Of a DNA stretch of 24,050 bases, positions 15,531 through 22,844 are shown piece after piece; positions within the stretch are counted from its first letter, which is position 1, and each line of letters opens with the position of its first letter. The DNA is from Chitinophaga pinensis (GTDB lineage Bacteria; Bacteroidota; Bacteroidia; UKL13-3): the NCBI GenBank assembly GCA_943323675.2, contig CALPIR020000006.1, positions 1 through 24,050 of the forward strand, read 5' to 3'. The translations under genes and the position numbers were made by a program. Below the pieces are notes generated by a model that saw nothing but the letters and a program-made list of their open reading frames with translations, was not told the origin of the DNA and did not search any database.

Positions 15531-16070
15531 TTATGGTAAGGGATAATGTTGATCTTTGGCTTGGTTATTTTGATGCATTGCACCTGGTGCTTGCGGACGC
15601 GGTGGTCTCATTAGCATACGCATTACTTCATCTATAATTACATCAAAATGTTGTTGTTGCTCAGCAGTGCAAATAGCCCTCACTTTTCTAAAATGATTGA
15701 ACGTAATGTGCTCAAGTTTCTCTTCATTTTGCATAATACGAGCAATGTGTTGGTATGAAGCAGTTGTATCTGGTTGGTCACTTTTTAACAAGTCGTACAT
15801 GGCATCTTTTTCAATACGAATGTTGGCTTGTAAATTTTTCATTTCTTGAAAATGCTCCTGACGAAGTTCTTCAAAAACTTTTTGTTGTTCTTCGTTTAAA
15901 TCAAGTTTGCTAATGATAAAATCTTTCGGCCCACCCATTGGGGTGGTAGTTGTTATAATAGATAACGTGTTGAAGTCGATATATCGCCAAATGCTAGCAA
16001 TAGTGCTTACATTGAGAATGGTTAGTAAAATAACCAAGGTAAGCAACAGTTTAGTTTTGTTTATTCTCAT
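15531..16070 (-). CDS. Spy/CpxP-like periplasmic protein (heavy-metal-sensor/refolding-chaperone family)
   Basis: A 179-residue protein with one N-terminal membrane segment (about 7-27), then a helical periplasmic part. Two LTxxQ-type motifs are present in altered form, LNEEQ at 58-62 and CTAEQ at 134-138, separated by long amphipathic helices, as in Spy and CpxP; the tail is Pro/Gln/His-rich. Spy-type proteins act as periplasmic chaperones or damp envelope-stress sensing. It lies 9 bp after the anti-sigma gene and 15 bp before the PqqD-like gene. In Bacteroidota, sigma, anti-sigma and Spy-like genes often occur as a trio, which supports a shared stress-sensing module. Confidence 0.82.
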   Translation of the reverse strand: MRINKTKLLLTLVILLTILNVSTIASIWRYIDFNTLSIITTTTPMGGPKDFIISKLDLNEEQQKVFEELRQEHFQEMKNLQANIRIEKDAMYDLLKSDQPDTTASYQHIARIMQNEEKLEHITFNHFRKVRAICTAEQQQHFDVIIDEVMRMLMRPPRPQAPGAMHQNNQAKDQHYPLP

Positions 16071-16079
16071 GATTATAGA

Positions 16080-16394
16080 TTAATAAAAGTAACTAGATAC
16101 ATTGTCGTTGCCAAAATATTCTTGTGCTATCTTGTGCAATTCCATTTGTTCATTTACCTGTTTTTGGGGTTGTTTTGTTACAGACCAAATGGTTATGGCA
16201 TTTAGTGAAATAATAACTACGCCTGTAAAAGCGATGCGCAAAAACCATGCTCCCGTGTAATAAATTGGCTCTGGTGTTCCCGCTTTAATTCGATTAATGA
16301 TCTTATTGAACAAAAAGGGAGACGTTTCCGCTCGTTGAATACTGTGGATGCTATTTACAGTTTCGTCTATTAACTTATTGTTTGAAGTTTCCAT
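16080..16394 (-). CDS. Small single-pass membrane protein, probable anti-sigma factor
   Basis: A 104-residue protein starting at the ATG at 16394; a GTG one codon upstream is possible. The polar N-terminal half (about 1-45, LIDETVNSIHSIQRAE and a short FxxKIxxRI helix) would face the cytoplasm. One membrane helix runs at about 48-70, and a short tail of about 35 residues is on the other side. No zinc-binding HxxxCxxC motif is present. The anti-sigma call rests on size, topology and its place 44 bp after the ECF sigma gene, before the Spy-like gene. There is no sequence signature that proves it. Confidence 0.65.
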   Translation of the reverse strand: METSNNKLIDETVNSIHSIQRAETSPFLFNKIINRIKAGTPEPIYYTGAWFLRIAFTGVVIISLNAITIWSVTKQPQKQVNEQMELHKIAQEYFGNDNVSSYFY

Positions 16395-16438
16395 CACTTA
16401 TTTAGAAGAATAACAGCATCAATACCTGCGTTAACTGT

Positions 16439-17011
16439 TTATTTATTTTTATAATATTCAGATAACGTGACTCTTAAATTTCTAGTTGCCCTAAACAGTA
16501 GCGATTCGACACTTGATATAGTGGTGTTCATTATTTCTGCTATTTCTTTATAAGATAAATGTTCAATTTTACTTAAAGTAAATGCAGTTTGTTGTTTAAT
16601 TGGAAGCTTACTAATAGCCAAAAATAATATACTTGCATTTTCTTTGTTTTCAAGCGTAACACCCGGATGGTCGAAATGCGGTTTATCATAAATCAACTTA
16701 TTTTCACTATTAAATAGGGAGGTAAGTTGTGCAAATCTCTTCTTAGTTTTTTGTCTTTTTAAATAATCGTAACATTTGGTTATGGTTATTTTGTAAATCC
16801 AAGTTTTTAAGGACGAATCGTGTCTAAATTTCCCGATTGATTTATGTATTTCTAAAAATACATCTTGGGTAATATCTTCTGCTTCCGTTTGTTGTTGCAA
16901 TATACTTAAAGCAGTGTTATACACCATGTTTGTATACATAGTATAAAGCGTTTTAAAAGCGGCTTCGTCACCACCTAAAATAGCTTCAATTAACTCTCTA
17001 TCATTAAGCAT
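16439..17011 (-). CDS. ECF-type RNA polymerase sigma factor
   Basis: A 190-residue sigma-70 family protein lacking regions 1 and 3. Region 2 spans about 10-90 (AEDITQDVFLEIHKSIGKF with the typical DxxQDVF core, SLKTWIYKIT). Region 4 spans about 125-182 (LPIKQQTAFTLSKIEHLSYKEIAEIM, then the recognition helix SSVESLLFRATRNLR). It heads the nine-gene run and is probably autoregulated, so it would control the ligase/decarboxylase/transporter genes behind it. Palindromic sequence lies just before its start codon. The usual length and region layout give high confidence in the class; the stimulus is unknown. Confidence 0.93.
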   Translation of the reverse strand: MLNDRELIEAILGGDEAAFKTLYTMYTNMVYNTALSILQQQTEAEDITQDVFLEIHKSIGKFRHDSSLKTWIYKITITKCYDYLKRQKTKKRFAQLTSLFNSENKLIYDKPHFDHPGVTLENKENASILFLAISKLPIKQQTAFTLSKIEHLSYKEIAEIMNTTISSVESLLFRATRNLRVTLSEYYKNK

Positions 17012-17017
17012 TTATGC

Positions 17018-17035
17018 AAGTATACTTACTTAAGT
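17018..17035. promoter_or_regulatory. Adjacent palindromes AAGTATACTT and ACTTAAGT upstream of the ECF sigma start
   Basis: A perfect 10-bp palindrome (17018-17027) is followed at once by a perfect 8-bp one (17028-17035). They lie 7-24 bp upstream of the sigma start codon on the minus strand. They may be an operator or part of the leader. Being AT-rich, chance cannot be excluded. Confidence 0.3.
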
Positions 17036-17093
17036 GTTCACCATTAACTTCTTGTTATTGTTTTTATATAAAACGCTAAAAAATCGATATAAA

Positions 17094-17119
17094 AAAAGCC
17101 ACACTGTTGTGTGGCTTTT
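17094..17119 (-). terminator. Terminator after serS
   Basis: An 11-bp perfect stem (17094-17104 with 17109-17119), 4-base loop, and an A-run on the plus strand at 17091-17097 that is a T-run on the serS strand. It lies 22 bp past the serS stop and insulates the sigma operon from serS read-through. Confidence 0.85.
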
Positions 17120-17140
17120 ATATATTTTAAATGATGATGT

Positions 17141-18412
17141 TTAGTTAATCATGTCAAAACCAACATATGGCACCAATGCCTTTGGTATTTTAATGCCTTC
17201 AGGTGTTTGGTTATTTTCTAAAATGGTGGCCAAAATACGTGGCAATGCCAAGGCACTTCCATTTAATGTGTGTACCAATTGATTTTTACCATCTTTGGTT
17301 TTGTAACGGCATTTTAAACGGTTGGCTTGAAAACTTTCAAAGTTTGAAGTGGAGCTTACTTCTAACCAACGTTGTTGTGCTGCACTGTAAGTTTCAAAAT
17401 CGTAGGTAAGTGCTGAAGTAAATCCCATGTCGCCACCACATAAACGAAGTATACGGTATGGCAATTCAAGTTTCTCTAACAAACCTTGTACGTGTTTTAC
17501 CATTTCATCTAAAATAGCATACGATTGCTCAGGTGTAGCAATTTGTACAATTTCTACTTTTTCAAATTGATGTAAACGGTTTAATCCACGCACGTGTGCA
17601 CCCCAACTTCCTGCTTCTCTTCTAAAACAAGGAGAATAGGCCACATTTTTAAGTGGCAGATCTTCTTCTTTTAAAATTACATCACGGTACATATTGGTAA
17701 CTGGCACTTCTGCTGTTGGTATCAAATATAAATCATCAACCTGGGCATGGTACATTTGGCCTTCTTTATCCGGCAACTGTCCTGTTCCAAAACCACTTTC
17801 AGCATTTACCAAAAATGGTGGTACAATTTCCTCATAACCAGCTTTCATGGCCTCGTCTAAAAAGAAATTTACCAATCCACGCTGCATGCGGGCCCCTTTA
17901 CCACGATATACTGGAAACCCTGCGCCTGTAATTTTAGTTCCTAATTCAAAATCAATCAAATTGTACTTCGTAATTAAGTCCCAATGCGGCATCGCACCTT
18001 CAGCAAGTGTTGGTATTTCGCCATTTTGAAAAACGGTTAAGTTTTCTTCAGGTGTTTTTCCTTCAGGTACTATTTCATTTGGTGTATTCGGAATGGTAAC
18101 TAATTTGGCAAATAAATCTTCCTCAAGTTGCTTTACTATTTCCTCTAGATGTTTAGCTTGTTCTTTTAAACTTGATGACTGTTTCTTTACTTCTTCGGCT
18201 TCTTCACGTTTACCATTTTTCATTAGATCACCAACTTGCTTGGCAATTTTATTTGCCTCGGCTTGGTGGTTTTCCATTTCTTGTTTGGCGGCACGTGTTT
18301 TTTCATCAAGCACAAGTACCTCATCAACTACAGATGAAAATGCAGGGTTGCGTTTATTTAAACGTTCCTTAACCTCTTGGGTGTTTTCTCTTAATACCGC
18401 TAATTGTAACAT
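17141..18412 (-). CDS. serS: Seryl-tRNA synthetase
   Basis: A 423-residue class II synthetase that charges tRNA-Ser (and the selenocysteine tRNA where present). The N-terminal domain forms the long antiparallel coiled coil that grips the tRNA variable arm (about residues 30-105, Lys/Glu-rich). The catalytic domain shows TAEVP at 233-237, motif 2 FRREAGSWG at 263-271, and motif 3 around ALALPRILATILENNQ near 388-403. Length is normal. It follows the cyclophilin gene by 39 bp on the same strand and ends at a strong terminator, so the two are probably cotranscribed. Confidence 0.97.
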   Translation of the reverse strand: MLQLAVLRENTQEVKERLNKRNPAFSSVVDEVLVLDEKTRAAKQEMENHQAEANKIAKQVGDLMKNGKREEAEEVKKQSSSLKEQAKHLEEIVKQLEEDLFAKLVTIPNTPNEIVPEGKTPEENLTVFQNGEIPTLAEGAMPHWDLITKYNLIDFELGTKITGAGFPVYRGKGARMQRGLVNFFLDEAMKAGYEEIVPPFLVNAESGFGTGQLPDKEGQMYHAQVDDLYLIPTAEVPVTNMYRDVILKEEDLPLKNVAYSPCFRREAGSWGAHVRGLNRLHQFEKVEIVQIATPEQSYAILDEMVKHVQGLLEKLELPYRILRLCGGDMGFTSALTYDFETYSAAQQRWLEVSSTSNFESFQANRLKCRYKTKDGKNQLVHTLNGSALALPRILATILENNQTPEGIKIPKALVPYVGFDMIN

Positions 18413-18431
18413 ATAAAATGTTGCTATGGGA

Positions 18432-18445
18432 GCTGCATATGCAGC
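18432..18445. repeat. 14-bp perfect palindrome between cyclophilin and serS
   Basis: GCTGCATATGCAGC reads the same on both strands and lies in the 39-bp gap between the cyclophilin stop and the serS start. TTGCT (18421-18425) and AGCAA (18443-18447) give a second possible pairing. It could be an operator, an mRNA hairpin in the serS leader, or chance. Confidence 0.35.
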
Positions 18446-18451
18446 AAATTC

Positions 18452-18889
18452 TTATTCGTTGATAATTACTTTTTCCATCACATCACCTTGACGTATGGCA
18501 TCTATTACTTCTAACCCTTCAATTACTTTACCAAAGCAAGTATGGTTTCTATCAAGGTGAGCAGTGTTTGTGCGGCTGTGGCAAATGAAAAACTGAGAGC
18601 CTCCTGTGTTACGTCCTGCATGTGCCATAGATAAAACTCCTTTATCGTGGTATTGGTTTTCTCCTGTTAATTCACAATCAATATTGTACCCAGGTCCACC
18701 ATTACCAATGCCATTTGGACATCCGCCTTGTATTACAAAATCTGGTAATACGCGGTGAAATGTCAAACCATTGTAAAAACCACTTTGGGCTAACTTTGTA
18801 AAGTTGGCAACCGTATTAGGTGCATCGTTTTCGAAAAATTCAATTTTCATTACACCTTTAGCGGTGTGTATTTCAGCTGTTTTAGTCAT
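18452..18889 (-). CDS. Cyclophilin-type peptidyl-prolyl cis-trans isomerase
   Basis: A 145-residue cytoplasmic cyclophilin without signal peptide. The core is visible in order: VANFTKLAQSGFYNGLTFHRV with the catalytic arginine in FHRV, the DFVIQGGCP segment, GVLSMAHAG, GSQFFI with the substrate-side Gln and Phe, and LDRNHTCFGKVIEG with the conserved His. Cyclophilins speed proline isomerisation in folding proteins. The length fits the small bacterial PpiB-like type. It is transcribed away from the antiporter gene, with a shared 148-bp promoter region. Confidence 0.93.
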   Translation of the reverse strand: MTKTAEIHTAKGVMKIEFFENDAPNTVANFTKLAQSGFYNGLTFHRVLPDFVIQGGCPNGIGNGGPGYNIDCELTGENQYHDKGVLSMAHAGRNTGGSQFFICHSRTNTAHLDRNHTCFGKVIEGLEVIDAIRQGDVMEKVIINE

Positions 18890-18910
18890 AACTTTTTACA
18901 TTAAGGAGTG

Positions 18911-18918
18911 CAAAAGTA
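18911..18918 (-). promoter_or_regulatory. Candidate -7 box TACTTTTG for the cyclophilin-serS unit
   Basis: An exact TAnnTTTG match on the minus strand, 21 bp upstream of the cyclophilin start at 18889. No convincing -33 element was seen at the expected distance. Confidence 0.35.
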
Positions 18919-19037
18919 CACTTTTACATGATATTATAAATAGCGAATTGTATGGTGTGGCCTTCATGTTTAAGATGTATTAACTTTTACTATCTACTGA
19001 TAATTGCTATATTTAGCCTCATTTTAACTGCATTACT

Positions 19038-21251
19038 ATGGCCCACGTACCTCATCTTATAACAGATTTAGCGCTTATCCTTTTCGCTGCAGGTGTAGTT
19101 TCACTTCTTTTTAAAAAGTTAAACCAGCCAGTGGTTTTGGGGTATATCATTGCGGGATTATTGGTTAGTCCTAATTACTCATTATTCCCTACGGTAACCG
19201 AAGTTGATAGTATTAAAATATGGGCTGAAATTGGGGTTATTTTTCTACTTTTTAGCCTAGGTTTAGAGTTTAGTTTTAAAAAGTTGGTAAAGGTTGGTAG
19301 TACTGCAGCAATAACTGGTTTGTTTGAGGTAACTGCCATGCTTATTACAGGATATTTCGCTGGGCAATTATTAGGTTGGGGTAAGATGGATAGTATTTTC
19401 TTAGGCGGAATAATTGCCATATCATCAACCACCATTATTTTCAGAGCCTTTGATGAATTAGGCCTAAAAGCTAAGAAGTTTACTGGAACTGTAATTGGTA
19501 TTTTAGTAATTGAAGATTTAACTGCAGTTTTATTGATGGTTCTTTTATCTACATTAGCTGTAAGTCAAAAGTTCCAGGGGGGAGAAATGTTGGCGTCTGT
19601 GTTTAAGCTAGGCTTTTTCTTGGTTTTGTGGTTTTTAATGGGCATATACTTGTTACCAGGTTTACTTAAAAAATTAAGTAAGCACATAAGCGATGAAACT
19701 TTGTTAATTATTTCAATTGCATTGTGTTTAGGCATGGTATTGTTTGCGGCTAATGTTGGTTTTAGCGCTGCTTTAGGGGCTTTTATTATGGGTAGTATTT
19801 TGGCCGAAACAACTCAAGCAGAGCGTATAGTGCAGGTTCTTAAATCGGTTAAAGATTTGTTTGGTGCTGTGTTTTTTGTGTCGGTAGGGATGCTTATCAA
19901 TCCGGGTATATTGATAACCTACATAGTTCCAGTTATTTTACTAACTTTTATTGTGATGTTGGGTAAAACATTTTTTGTTACTAGTGGTGCGCTAATAAGC
20001 GGTGTACCATTAAAACAAAGCGTACAAGCAGGCACAAGTTTATCGCAAATTGGGGAGTTTAGTTTTATCATTGCCACACTTGGACTTACTTTGGGCGTAA
20101 CAAGCGATTTCCTATATCCTATTGCTGTTGGTGTATCGGTAATTACAACTTTTACCACTCCATACATGATCAGATTTGCCGAACCTTTGCATGGTTTTTT
20201 AAATAGGGTCTTACCCACAAAATGGCTTCAAATAATAAACGATTATTCAACCGGAGCGCAACATATTAATGCCGAAAGTGATTGGAAAAAAGTACTACAT
20301 GAATTCTTTCAAGTTATTGTATTTAATGGGGTAATTTGTTTAGCCATTATTTTGGTGGTAACAAATTTTATAGATCCCTTTTTTACCATTTGGGGTAAAT
20401 GGGGAACTGTATTCACAACATTTATTGCAATAAGTGCACTAGGACCTTTTTTGTACATGCTCTCTGTTCGCAAAATTAATCGACAATCATACACCGAACT
20501 TTGGTTAAATAGATACAACCGTGGCCCAATAATAGGAATGGAAATAGCCCGTGTGGCTTTGGGTATTTTTTTAATAGGTTTCTTACTCGACCAGCTTTTT
20601 TCAACTTTTACAGCACTAACAATTGGTATATTGGTTATAGTTGTGGTAACGGTACTTTTCAGGAGACGTTTAACTGCATTCTCTAATAGAATAGAGAAAA
20701 GGTTTATTGATAATTTATACTTAAGAGAAACCATGCATGTTAAATCTCCTATTGGGCATCTACTTCCTTGGGACGCCCACATGGCCAACTTTGATATAGA
20801 TATAGATAGTACATTGGTTGGAGTACCTCTTGAGGAACTCATGCTAAGAGAAAAGTTTGGGATTAACTTAGCCATGATTGAACGTGGGGCCAGAAAAATT
20901 ATGATGCCAAATAAAGAAGACAAACTCTACCCTTTTGATAGAATTACTGTAATTGGTACTGATGAGCAAATTTTAAATTTTAAAAATACAATCGAAACGG
21001 CCAATAGCGCCCAAGTGTTTGAACAAGCAGATGGTGATATTACTTTAACCCAACTCACCGTTCATCCTGGGTTTATTTATCTGGGTAAAACCATAAGAGA
21101 ATCAAATTTTAGGAAATGTATTAACGGAATGATTGTAGGTATAGAGCGAAATGGAGAGCGCATCTTAAATCCAGACTCTAATATGAAATTTGAATTGAAT
21201 GATACCTTATGGATTGTAGGTGATAATAAGCTTGTTAAAGCACTAGTTTAA
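19038..21251 (+). CDS. CPA2-family cation/proton antiporter with two C-terminal RCK_C domains
   Basis: A 737-residue inner-membrane protein. Residues about 5-385 form the Na+/H+ exchanger-type membrane domain (PVVLGYIIAGLL, EIGVIFLLFSLGLEFS, SSTTIIFRAFDELG, and the VIEDLTAVLL segment with the ion-site aspartate). About 415-550 adds four more hydrophobic helices not usual in KefB or KefC. From about 575 come two TrkA_C/RCK_C-like domains (about 577-660 and 667-737). A TrkA_N NAD-binding domain, present in KefB/KefC, is not visible. It resembles the YbaL/KefB group in general but not in detail. Ion choice (K+ or Na+) cannot be read from the sequence. The gene has its own promoter region. Confidence 0.9.
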   Translation: MAHVPHLITDLALILFAAGVVSLLFKKLNQPVVLGYIIAGLLVSPNYSLFPTVTEVDSIKIWAEIGVIFLLFSLGLEFSFKKLVKVGSTAAITGLFEVTAMLITGYFAGQLLGWGKMDSIFLGGIIAISSTTIIFRAFDELGLKAKKFTGTVIGILVIEDLTAVLLMVLLSTLAVSQKFQGGEMLASVFKLGFFLVLWFLMGIYLLPGLLKKLSKHISDETLLIISIALCLGMVLFAANVGFSAALGAFIMGSILAETTQAERIVQVLKSVKDLFGAVFFVSVGMLINPGILITYIVPVILLTFIVMLGKTFFVTSGALISGVPLKQSVQAGTSLSQIGEFSFIIATLGLTLGVTSDFLYPIAVGVSVITTFTTPYMIRFAEPLHGFLNRVLPTKWLQIINDYSTGAQHINAESDWKKVLHEFFQVIVFNGVICLAIILVVTNFIDPFFTIWGKWGTVFTTFIAISALGPFLYMLSVRKINRQSYTELWLNRYNRGPIIGMEIARVALGIFLIGFLLDQLFSTFTALTIGILVIVVVTVLFRRRLTAFSNRIEKRFIDNLYLRETMHVKSPIGHLLPWDAHMANFDIDIDSTLVGVPLEELMLREKFGINLAMIERGARKIMMPNKEDKLYPFDRITVIGTDEQILNFKNTIETANSAQVFEQADGDITLTQLTVHPGFIYLGKTIRESNFRKCINGMIVGIERNGERILNPDSNMKFELNDTLWIVGDNKLVKALV

Positions 21252-21363
21252 CAAGTTAATCAAATGTTTTTAATGTCTTGTTTGATGCTGCTGAAGTAGT
21301 ACGGCCAAAAAAACATACCTATTTAAAAATAAACATTTATTTTGCACACAAATTAAGAAAGCA

Positions 21364-22752
21364 ATGAATTACGATTTAATAGTTATAGGTAGCGGACCTG
21401 GTGGTTATGTAGCTGCCATCCGTGCCAGCCAGTTAGGATTAAAAACGGCTATTGTTGAACGCGAAAATTTAGGCGGTATTTGCTTAAACTGGGGTTGTAT
21501 TCCTACAAAAGCGTTGTTAAAATCGGCTCAAGTATTTGAGTACATTAAACATGCAGGTGATTATGGTATTAGTGTTAAAGATGCAGCTCACGATTTTAAT
21601 GCGGTTGTTAAACGCAGCCGTGGAGTTGCTGATGGCATGAGTAAAGGTATTGCCTTCTTGATGAAGAAGAATAAAATTGATGTACTTATGGGTTCTGGTA
21701 AATTGGCTTCTGCGGGTAAAGTAGAAGTTACCGATGCTGCAGGTGCGAAAAAAACATATGAAGCCAAATCAATTATTTTAGCAACAGGTGCACGCAGCCG
21801 CGAGTTACCGAATGTAAAAGTAGATAACAAAAAGATTTTAGGTTACCGCGATGCCATGGTTATGGATAAACAACCTAAGTCTATGATTGTAATGGGCAGT
21901 GGTGCTATTGGTTGCGAGTTTGCTTACTTCTATAATGTGATGGGGACCAAAGTTACCATCGTTGAATTTTTACCTACCATTCTTCCTATTGAAGATGAAG
22001 ATGTATCGAAAGAAGTTGCTAAATCATTTAAGAAATCAGGCATAGAAATTATGACTGATTCTGCCGTTGAATCTGTTGATACAAGTGGTCCTGGTTGTAA
22101 AGTAAAAGTTAAAACCAAAACGGGTGTAATTGAATTGGAGGCTGATGTAGTATTATCTGCTGTAGGTATTCAAACCAACTTAGAAAACTTAGGTTTAGAA
22201 ACTGTTGGTGTTAAACACGATAAAGGAAAAGTATTGGTTGATGATTTTTATGCAACCAACATTAAAGGTGTTTATGCGATTGGTGATATTGTGAAAGGTC
22301 CTGCTTTGGCCCACGTAGCAAGTGCAGAAGGTATTATATGTGTAGAGAAAATTGCAGGTCATCACCCAGAAGCATTAAACTATAATAATATTCCAGGTTG
22401 TACTTATTGCTCTCCTGAGGTTGCCTCAGTTGGTTATACAGAAAAAGCAGCTAAAGAGGCTGGTTATGAAATTAAAGTAGGTAAATTCCCATTCTCTGCT
22501 AGTGGTAAAGCAAGTGCCGCTGGGGTAAAAGAAGGTTTTGTTAAAGTGATTTTTGATGCTAAATATGGTGAGTTTTTAGGAGCCCACATGGTAGGTGCAA
22601 ATGTTACCGAATTAATTGCTGAGGTTGTGGTTGCGCGTAAATTAGAAACTACTGGTATGGAAATTATAAAGTCGGTACACCCGCATCCAACCATGAGTGA
22701 AGCTATTATGGAAGCAGCTGCACAAGCGTATGGTGAGTGTATTCACTTATAG
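21364..22752 (+). CDS. lpdA: Dihydrolipoyl dehydrogenase (E3)
   Basis: A 462-residue flavoprotein that re-oxidises dihydrolipoyl groups with NAD+ in the pyruvate, 2-oxoglutarate or branched-chain dehydrogenase complexes or the glycine cleavage system. The FAD-binding GSGPGG lies at 9-14; the redox disulfide is C40 and C45 in GGICLNWGCIPTK; a second Rossmann motif GSGAIGCEF (about 178-186) binds NAD; the active-site His-Glu pair is H441 and E446 in HPHPTMSEA. Length and motifs are normal. The partner E1/E2 genes are not in the window. A strong terminator follows. Confidence 0.97.
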   Translation: MNYDLIVIGSGPGGYVAAIRASQLGLKTAIVERENLGGICLNWGCIPTKALLKSAQVFEYIKHAGDYGISVKDAAHDFNAVVKRSRGVADGMSKGIAFLMKKNKIDVLMGSGKLASAGKVEVTDAAGAKKTYEAKSIILATGARSRELPNVKVDNKKILGYRDAMVMDKQPKSMIVMGSGAIGCEFAYFYNVMGTKVTIVEFLPTILPIEDEDVSKEVAKSFKKSGIEIMTDSAVESVDTSGPGCKVKVKTKTGVIELEADVVLSAVGIQTNLENLGLETVGVKHDKGKVLVDDFYATNIKGVYAIGDIVKGPALAHVASAEGIICVEKIAGHHPEALNYNNIPGCTYCSPEVASVGYTEKAAKEAGYEIKVGKFPFSASGKASAAGVKEGFVKVIFDAKYGEFLGAHMVGANVTELIAEVVVARKLETTGMEIIKSVHPHPTMSEAIMEAAAQAYGECIHL

Positions 22753-22774
22753 TGTCCTTAATTTAATCGTTACT

Positions 22775-22811
22775 AAAACGCCTTCATTCTAATTTGGAAT
22801 GAAGGCGTTTT
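22775..22811. terminator. Strong bidirectional terminator after lpdA
   Basis: A 15-bp perfect stem (22775-22789 with 22797-22811), 7-base loop, and T/A runs on both sides. It sits between the convergent lpdA and outer-membrane genes. Confidence 0.92.
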
Positions 22812-22844
22812 TTATTAGTGGAGATTGAAGTATGTTTTTTCTTT

